Under the pieces are notes generated by a model, which searched no databases, was not told the DNA's origin, and saw only the letters and a program-made list of their open reading frames with translations. Position numbers and translations under genes: made by a program. Shown here piece by piece: positions 57,486-64,000 of a DNA stretch of 64,000 nucleotides. The DNA comes from Ceratothoa steindachneri (taxonomy: Eukaryota; Arthropoda; Malacostraca; Isopoda; Cymothoidae): assembly GCA_963969495.1 (NCBI GenBank), contig OZ018331.1, positions 153,124,684 through 153,188,683 of the forward strand, in the 5' to 3' direction. How positions within the stretch are numbered: position 1 is the first letter of the stretch; every line of letters starts with the position of its first letter.

Positions 57486-57842
57486 ATTTACAATTAGGTA
57501 ATTTATATATATATAGAAAATATAGCTATATACACTTAATATTTTAGATATTGATAGTCTCTGAGGCTCATTAACACCCAATACCCACCAGACACTCACA
57601 GTGCTGGCTGGAACTATACTAGCCTGTAATATACAATGAACTGCAACCATCTGTGTTTGATTGTGCACTTAGACAAGTAACAATGTTTCAACAGCTTTGT
57701 TTAGGCTACATATGAGCTTAGTCTTCCCCTTTGTTTCCATCAATTCTCTTGTTGCTGTCAACACACTTGTGCACTATTTGATTATATTTACTGGCAGTAA
57801 GTAAGTAGCAATATTTATTGCAAAAATCCTAACATTAGATGT

Positions 57843-57935
57843 AAGCTTTTAACAATAGAAAATAATAATGATGCAGGTTTTATACTTATCCCTCTTCACA
57901 TCCATTTTTCTCTTATGCCAGGCAGGTGTAGTAGT
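57843..57935 (-). repeat. Inverted duplication, right arm
   Basis: On the minus strand it reads cacctgcctggcataag, then the shared stretch, ending ttctattgttaaaag. It is the partner of 57189-57285. Confidence 0.75.
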
Positions 57936-58755
57936 AGCAGCAGATAGGCCACAGTGGCTTTTAGTGAACCAGGTTTTACTTATGTGTGACAAAAAGCATT
58001 AATATAAAACAAAAAAATAAACATTGAAAAATAAACTTACTCTATCTGGGTACTCTTCCTTAACACAAAACTCACACATGAAGGGAAAAATGGAATAAAT
58101 TTCAACAATAAATTTGTCCTGGACTGTTCTAGTTCAGGTTGCTATGCCACCCTTTGTATCAGGATATGGCATCATAAGGTCCTATGAGGAGAGAAAATAG
58201 CAGTTAGTTTGGGGGCATTTTTTATTATCTAAATATTATCATTTCTTCCACAGTTTCACCATAAAATCTTTTTGTTGTCTCAATGTTCTCATTCTCTTCC
58301 CTTGCTGCCTTGTAGGGTACAGCCTTTTTAGGCAAAGGCTTTGCCACTGCTACCTATTTGGCAGCTCGAGGGGAGAATGGTGAGCAGGCTCTCTAGTCTA
58401 ATATGTATGGTTGGAGCTGGGGTCCGGGGACTTGAGTGTGTCAGAGGATACAGCGTACATGGCTTTTCAGGCTGCCACTTCCTCCCAATAGTTGGGGGCC
58501 CAAACCTAGGAGGCTGCCCTGCCAGTGGGTGAAAAATGGTGGAATAGTTACAGTGCCATGTGCGCCCATGGACAGGTGTCCCTGTAGTTGTCCAAGCGGG
58601 GTGCTCTGAGGCCACTGATACATCCGTGGCTTTGGCTGTGTGCATGTGATGGGCTCGTAACCTGTCCTTCCCTCCATTTATATTCTACCATGATTGGACC
58701 TGAACTAAAAAGACATAAACCTGGATCAAAATCACCTAATCAACAAGAACAAAAA
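57936..58755. other. No gene recognised; GC-rich part may be the RTE-like 5' leader
   Basis: 57936-58320 is AT-rich and featureless. 58330-58700 is richer in GC and runs directly into the RTE-like coding region, so it may be that element's 5' UTR. Confidence 0.4.
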
Positions 58756-60825
58756 ATGAGGCTGAGAATTGCTAGTTGGAATGTGGGTAGTTTGAAGGAT
58801 GGACAGGGGGTGGTGGTGGTGGTTTAGACCCTATCATGAAAAAAAGTGGACATATGTTGTGTGCAAGAATATAGATGGAGGGGGCTTCAGCGAGAATGAT
58901 TGTGGGAAAGGAATTGAGATATAAACTGTTTTGGATGGGAAATGCTAACGGTTATGGCAGTGTTGATGTTCTATTAGCAGAGAAGTGGAAAGAGCGTGTT
59001 ACATGTGTGAATAGAATTAATGACAGGATATTGGTGTTAAAGTTGAATTTTGATATAGTAATCTTATCTGTTGTATCAGTGTATGGACCCTAAGTAGGCT
59101 TGGATGCTGCAGTCAAGGATGAGTTGATCAGAGTTGTTGGTGGCATGGCACAGAGAGTGAGATGGTGATCCTGAGAGAAGACCTGAATGGACATGTGGGG
59201 GCAGAGGCACTTGGGTATGAGGAGTGCATGGAGGTTGAGCGAATTCTGGAATTTGGAGGAAGCAATGGACATGGTAGTTTGTAACACTCGGTCCAGAAAA
59301 GAGAGAAGCAAACTGGTCACATATACATCTGAAGACAGCAAGCAGTATTCAGAGAGAGTATTTTATGGTTAGAAGAAGAGAGAGAAAATTAGTGAAAGAT
59401 GTTAAAGTGATACCCAGTGAAGAGTGTGCACAACAACATAAGTTACTGGTGTGTGACCTTTGGTTAGGGAAATTGCAGGCCAGGAGGAGGGTGTTTGTGT
59501 CTGGGAGGAAGGTGTGGAAGCTTAAAAATCAGGAAGTGAGGGAGGCTTTTTACAAGGAGTTCAGTACACTAGCAGCAGAGAATAGAGTGACTAACGGAAG
59601 TGTGAGTGAGCAGTATGGGAGACTGAAAGATAACCTTCTAAAAGCCACTGAACATGTTTGTGGATAGTCAAGATGTCCAGCTAGATACAAGACATCTTGA
59701 TGGTGGAAGGAGGAAGTTGAGGCTGCAATGAAGGAGAAAAGAAGATCGTTTACGGCATGGAAGCAGGGTGGGAGTGAAGAAGTATACTTGGCAGCGAAAA
59801 GAAGGGCAAGTCGCGAAGTGTATAGGGCTAAGTCAGAGGTCCAAAAACCTCTTCTTGAGAGCCTCAATGATGCTGAGGGCAGAAAAGGAAAAGGGTGTTT
59901 AAACTGGCTAGGCAAATGAAAAAGGAAAATAGTGATATAGCGGGTGAACAGTGCATTAAAAATGATGATGGTAGAGTTGTGGTTGGGCAGGATGATATAA
60001 AAAAAGGCTCAAGAGCACTATACTCATTGATTAAACTGGGACAGGAGACTTGTGGATTCCGCAGAACCTGTGTCTGGACTGTGGCCATTAATTGAGAACA
60101 ATGGTGAGCAGAGCCATCAATCACATGCCAGAAGGTAAGGCAGCGGGTGTTTGAGTTAAATGTCAAGATGTTCAAAGCCTCTGGAGATATTGGTAGGCAG
60201 TTGGTCACGGACCATATAAATGCTGTCATATATGAATGTGCTGTACCAGAGGAATGGCTGAAGAGTGTGATTGTGAATGTGTATAGGGTAAAGGTGATGC
60301 GCTAGGAAGGGATAGCTACAGAGGCATAAAACTCCTTGATTGTGTTATGAAAGTTATGGAGTGTGTTCTAGAAGAAATGATTAGGGACAGGATAAACTTT
60401 GATGACATGCAGTTTGGGTTCATGCCTGGAAAAGGAACCATGGATGCTATATTTATAGTTAGACAGCTCCGGAAGAAGTACATCACTAGGAAAAGAGCAT
60501 TGTATTATATCTTTGGTGACCTGGAAAAGGCTTTTGATAGGGTACCACGATAGGTGGTGAGGTGGGCAATAAGAAAATTAGTGATCAGGGAGTGGTTGGT
60601 TAGAGTGGTCATGGCTATGTACGAAGGTTCGACAACTCAGGGGAGGGTAAATGGAGAATTGCGTGATGACTTCTCTGTGAAGGTTGGTGTGAATCAGGGG
60701 GCGGATTTGAGTCCCTTGCATTTTGTTATGGTCCTGGAAGTGCTGTCACAGAATTTTAGAACAGGATTGCCATTTGAGTTGTTGTACGCTGATGACCTAT
60801 ATTTTATTATTCTAAATGTTAGATA
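58756..60825 (+). pseudogene. RTE-like LINE (endonuclease and RT), 3'-truncated
   Basis: From the ATG at 58756 it reads MRLRIASWNVGSLKDG, the start of an APE endonuclease, then GASARMIVGKELRYKLFW, LNGHVGAEALGYE (shifted) and MVRRRERKLVKDVKVIPSEE. The RT region has MQFGFMPGKGTMDAIFI, FGDLEKAFDRVPR and LLYADDLYF (YADD near 60786). These are the standard landmarks of invertebrate RTE-like elements. Stops and frameshifts are common, for example after GVVVVV at 58826. It ends at 60825, just past YADD. Confidence 0.85.
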
Positions 60826-61274
60826 AAATTGTAAAAAGGATTATGAAAAAAATATAAACTATTTCTTTTGAAAATAACTTTCTACGCTTTGGAAAATTTG
60901 ACAATGTTGAAGCTTCGGACTCCATATTTATACTGGACTGAAAAATGATGCATAAATTAAGCTCAAATATGATTCTGTCAACTCTTTCACTCAAGGAGTT
61001 GCCAATTAGTAATAAAACAATGGGACATCAATTGTCGATGCTCGTATGGCAGGAAACTCTTTGAATCATCAATTGATGTTACCCACCATTCTCTGAGGGA
61101 ACGTCAATTGACGATGTCTGCTGGTTAAGGGTTAAAGCGCCACAATAAGAAAATGGAGGATCCCATCAGAGACAGAGAAAAATTACTGTTAGGAATTCAA
61201 TGCAATCTTCCATAGGCGGTTGTACACTCAAGATTTTTTGGTTTGGTTCATGTGGCACTTTAAGCGTTAACAAC
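60826..61274. other. No gene recognised
   Basis: Contains an inverted pair of tcaattgtcgatg and gtcaattgacgatg blocks at 61030-61110, near a TTAA-containing end (gttaagggttaa), possibly the end of a small DNA transposon. Not resolved further. Confidence 0.35.
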
Positions 61275-61570
61275 ACAACATAGATGATGTGATATGTCAG
61301 ATGTGGCTAATAAGTGTCACAATAAAAGTGTTATTAGGGATTAATAAATAGAGTATAATATATAGACTTAGGTTATGATAGGAATGGAACAGGTAGAGTA
61401 CAGTAGATGTAGCTATAGTTTTGTTTTAAGTAGGGCATTGTACATCTTTATAGAGTGAGTGAAGGGAGTAGACTGGCTGGGTATTTATACAGGACCTTGA
61501 GAGGCCACCTAGTATAGATGCATTGACAAGACTATAGTCAATGGCAACAATCGATCACTTCATTACATCA
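61275..61570 (-). repeat. Candidate Gypsy 3' LTR
   Basis: On the minus strand it begins TGATGTAATGAAG directly after AAGGGCAGAA (61571-61580), a plausible polypurine tract. It contains a TATAAATAC box at 61482-61489. The inner boundary near 61275 is a guess because no second LTR is in the window. Confidence 0.45.
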
Positions 61571-62764
61571 TTCTGCCCTTAGTTAGAACATAGGACAAAA
61601 CATAGATTCAGCCTCTCTACAGGTTTCTTTACTCTAGAAGACCTGTGTACATTAGCTGAAGGAGAACCCATAACATGCAGTGAAAAGAGTACCACAGGAA
61701 GGACAGGAGTAGGAGCTAAAATAGGACAAGTAGGAGAAACAGGTTGAAACACACAAGCTTCTCTAACAGGAGGCATCATGGGTCTAGGAATTACCTGATC
61801 TTGTTGCCTTCTAACAACATCCCCTGGATGTTCATTACACCTATAAGATAAAGGACAGGTCTGATTCTGTATATCAGGTGGGATGCTCTTAGAACAACCA
61901 GGAATCTACACTACTGAGCAAATTAAGAGAACGATTTTTATAATTTCTTGAATATACAATTGTATCATATGAAATTTTAAGAAAATATCATATGCATGCC
62001 TTTATATAACATGGAAATTTCATTTACCTACTCATATTTTTAAAAATATTTTAATAAAGGAAAATTGTTCTCTTATTTTGACCAGTAGTTTAGTTCCTGA
62101 TAATCACTGAAGATGATGGTGGCAGGGATAAGTTTCTAGAAGACTTGGGAGTGGGCAAGTCCTAACTATTGGCCCAACATAATCGACATGGAACCTGTGC
62201 CCACTCCCAAGTATGTAATTCCACCTTGGGAGGTGTAGAGCTAAGCACTGGGATCATGAACTACATAGTTCTTTGGGGTCATTATCCGAGTTAGGCCAAC
62301 AAAAGTAACCTCAAGCTAATTCCTTTATGCAAAAAGTACCCACATGATTAATGTGTAGTTCAAGCAATAGAGCATTCCTTAATTTAGGAGGAATGACTAC
62401 CCTACTGCAACACAAGACTGTAACTGACTGAATGGATAACTAATCCCTCCTCTGTACATAGGAGCAAGGCTAGGATCCCGCATAGTTGAGGAAGGCCACC
62501 CAATCTTACAGAACTTCTGTACTCTAGAAAGTAGAGGATCTGCATGTGTGCAATCCCTGACAGAAACACTAGTGACTGAGAAAAAGTCTATAAAATTCAC
62601 CAGCAGGGTCCAGTCAGCTGGAACTGCAGTATTGTCAGTTATGTTAATACTAGGAAGAGGTAGATGGCTTAGAGCATCTGCAGTACCTAATAAAGTTCTA
62701 GAATGATGAATAAGAGTGAAATTATAAGCCTGAAAAAGAAGAGCCCAATATTGTATCTTACCAG
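61571..62764 (-). pseudogene. Gypsy-type pol remnant (RNase H end, integrase start, C-terminal tail)
   Basis: On the minus strand from 62760, the RNase H end reads KIQYWALLFQAYNFTLIHH and TADALSHLPLP, the hallmark of Gypsy pol. A spacer follows, then the integrase zinc-binding region in broken frames (GYFCWPNSDND near 62290) and HRFHVDYVGPI near 62180, with the first catalytic Asp. A MITE interrupts it at 61909-62090. After the break, 61779-61579 encodes the pol C-terminus with RSSRVKKPVERLNL. The integrase core between the break and the tail is missing. Its 5' side is cut by a LINE at about 62765. Confidence 0.78.
61909..62090. mobile_element. Short MITE with mariner-like ends
   Basis: About 182 bp. 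The left end cactactgagcaaattaagag and the right end, ctcttattttgaccagtagt plus one base, are inverted matches. TA flanks both sides (61907-61908 and 62091-62092). The interior is AT-rich with no ORF. TA duplication and small size fit a Tc1/mariner-derived MITE. Confidence 0.82.
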
Positions 62765-64000
62765 AAGGATAAATTTAGAATAAAATAAATAAAGTAACAA
62801 GAAGGAAGCACGCTCCGGTGTCGGGGGTAGGCCCGCCTGCCCTCTGAATCCCTAAAGTGTGTCCAATTCAGAGACAATAGAAAGCAACCTGAAGCCATCA
62901 GGCATTGGGGGGGTAGGTCCATGGAAATGGTCGCAACTTCTAAGTTCCCCTCGACTGTCTCCCATCCTATTTGCCTGTATTCTTGCCATGTAATTGGTGT
63001 GAGGGAGAGTGAAACACTGGTCTGGTCACCCAGTCCTTGCAGACTTTTTGGCACCCTCAATTCTCCACAATTTCCACATGTCCAGGAACCCAGCAGAAGA
63101 TAAACTTGACATCCGGCTGTCTCGCCATAACTGAGGCATCACAGATATCACAATCCAGAGGATGAGGAGATTCCAATATCCGAGATGTCAGGGCACTTTG
63201 TGAGTTGCTATAAATCACAATCCAGTCTCCGAAGTGGGCACATCAAGTTATCTCCCCTACTGAGGGGTGTATTGCAACCAGTTCGGCCATGAAGACAGAT
63301 ACAGCACCAGGCTAAGCCCCGCTGAGTTCAAACAAAGAGGATACGTTGTGGAAACCAGCCCCTCTTGTGAGTGGAACATCTGTATACACTGGCACGATTA
63401 CAGCATGAGACAGAGTGTGCTGAACACAATACTCCCGGCGCTGTAGAAGCTTTGGGAGCAGAGGCGTGGTGACAAATAGTCAGAGGTGGTACCCTCCACT
63501 GTGGCATCCTAGGCAGAACCAGGGGCGCCACCGGCCCATTATACTGAGCTCTCAAAAGTTTCCTAGCCCTAGATCCAAAGAGCTTAGGGTATGACTGGCG
63601 TCTCTTGGTGGCATAGGCACCATCAAAATCAGCTGAGGATGCAGTGAGAGCTGTTGGCAGCTAAGGGAGGCGCAGGATTCATGCATACAGGCGAATAATG
63701 CACTGTGAATGGCGCAGATCGAGTGGCATCTCCCCAACATCAACAAGTAGGCTCTCAATGGGAAATGTGCAGAAAGCACCGGTCACCAGGCAATAGCCGG
63801 TGTGGTTGATGGAGTCCACTTTCCAGAATACACGCTCGGCTGCAGATGCATAAAACTCGTATCCATAGTTGAGCTTTGAAAGAACAAAGGATTGATAAAA
63901 AATGTAAGGCAGTCGCCTTATCAGTGCCCAAGGCGCTAAACATCACAGAATAAAGAAAATCCATGTAGGTACAAGAGACCCTAAGGCTGCAAATGTGAGC
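62765..64000 (-). pseudogene. LINE ORF2 3' part (RT thumb, RNase H), running off the window
   Basis: On the minus strand from the right edge, RT-thumb blocks (VFSALGTDKATAL near 63930, MLSAHFPLRAYLLMLG near 63760) lead to the LDLGL region. RNase H follows with sequence around VYRC in place of VYTDG (63385), CWVPGHVEIVENEGAKK-like residues near 63080, and the LSLTPITWQEYR block near 62990. The sequence stops near 62765 with an A-rich stretch and without the full family 3' UTR. It abuts the Gypsy RNase H at KIQYW, so it probably inserted there; no duplication can be tested within the window. Confidence 0.75.

Noticed and set aside
58328..58677. Separate genes in the GC-richer stretch before the RTE-like element
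   Set aside because: Frames on both strands are short and unlike known proteins; more likely the element's leader.

Overview
The window is animal genomic DNA, most likely from an arthropod and plausibly a decapod crustacean. This is inferred from intron-containing host genes, a Copia element with very short LTRs, long (TA)n tracts, RTE-like and RNase H-bearing non-LTR elements, and Tc1/mariner, Gypsy and MITE remnants. Almost everything recognisable is mobile DNA. Only two host genes can be supported, both on the minus strand at 47.0-49.1 kb: a single-exon FKRP-like gene and, 50 bp upstream of its ATG, the last two exons of a Churchill (CHURC1) homologue.

One non-LTR (LINE) family dominates. 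It has an ORF1 with three CCHC zinc knuckles and an ORF2 with endonuclease, reverse transcriptase (RT), RNase H and a C-terminal CCHC motif, an I-superfamily-like layout. Layout from the left: 1-2012 is an old ORF2 remnant. 2013-2688 plus 9518-15062 are two halves of one element, split by a nearly full-length younger copy at 2689-9516 that carries a 14-bp target-site duplication. 15063-18360 holds two decayed copies. 18361-22280 has no recognised gene. 22281-23396 and 23397-28965 are a head-to-tail pair. 29055-29640 is a piece of an RTE-like LINE.

30707-42268 is one Ty1/copia-type element on the minus strand, bounded by related LTRs and a perfect 5-bp duplication. It has been blown apart by a 6.2-kb LINE (31684-37909, 13-bp duplication), by a repeat containing a long (TA)n tract (40878-41650; an inverted relative lies at 29745-30690), and probably by other AT-rich sequence containing a tRNA-like block. 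43225-46230 holds two more minus-strand LINE fragments joined end to end.

Right of the host genes come a Tc1-like transposon with about 200-bp TIRs (49546-51141), a hairpin MITE (51438-51863), an internally deleted LINE that keeps both ends and a 25-bp duplication (52635-54470), a decayed mariner (56590-57485), an RTE-like LINE (58756-60825), and a Gypsy fragment (about 61275-62764) that carries a small MITE and is abutted by another LINE running off the right edge.

No mobile-element ORF is intact, but the copy at 2689-9516 is close, with about six lesions over two ORFs. The LINE copies together let the family's two ends be defined, and they show paired stem-loops near the ORF1 start and just before the poly(A) tail, some with apparent compensating changes. 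The host-gene pair is the most functionally interesting locus because its spacing suggests a shared transcript.
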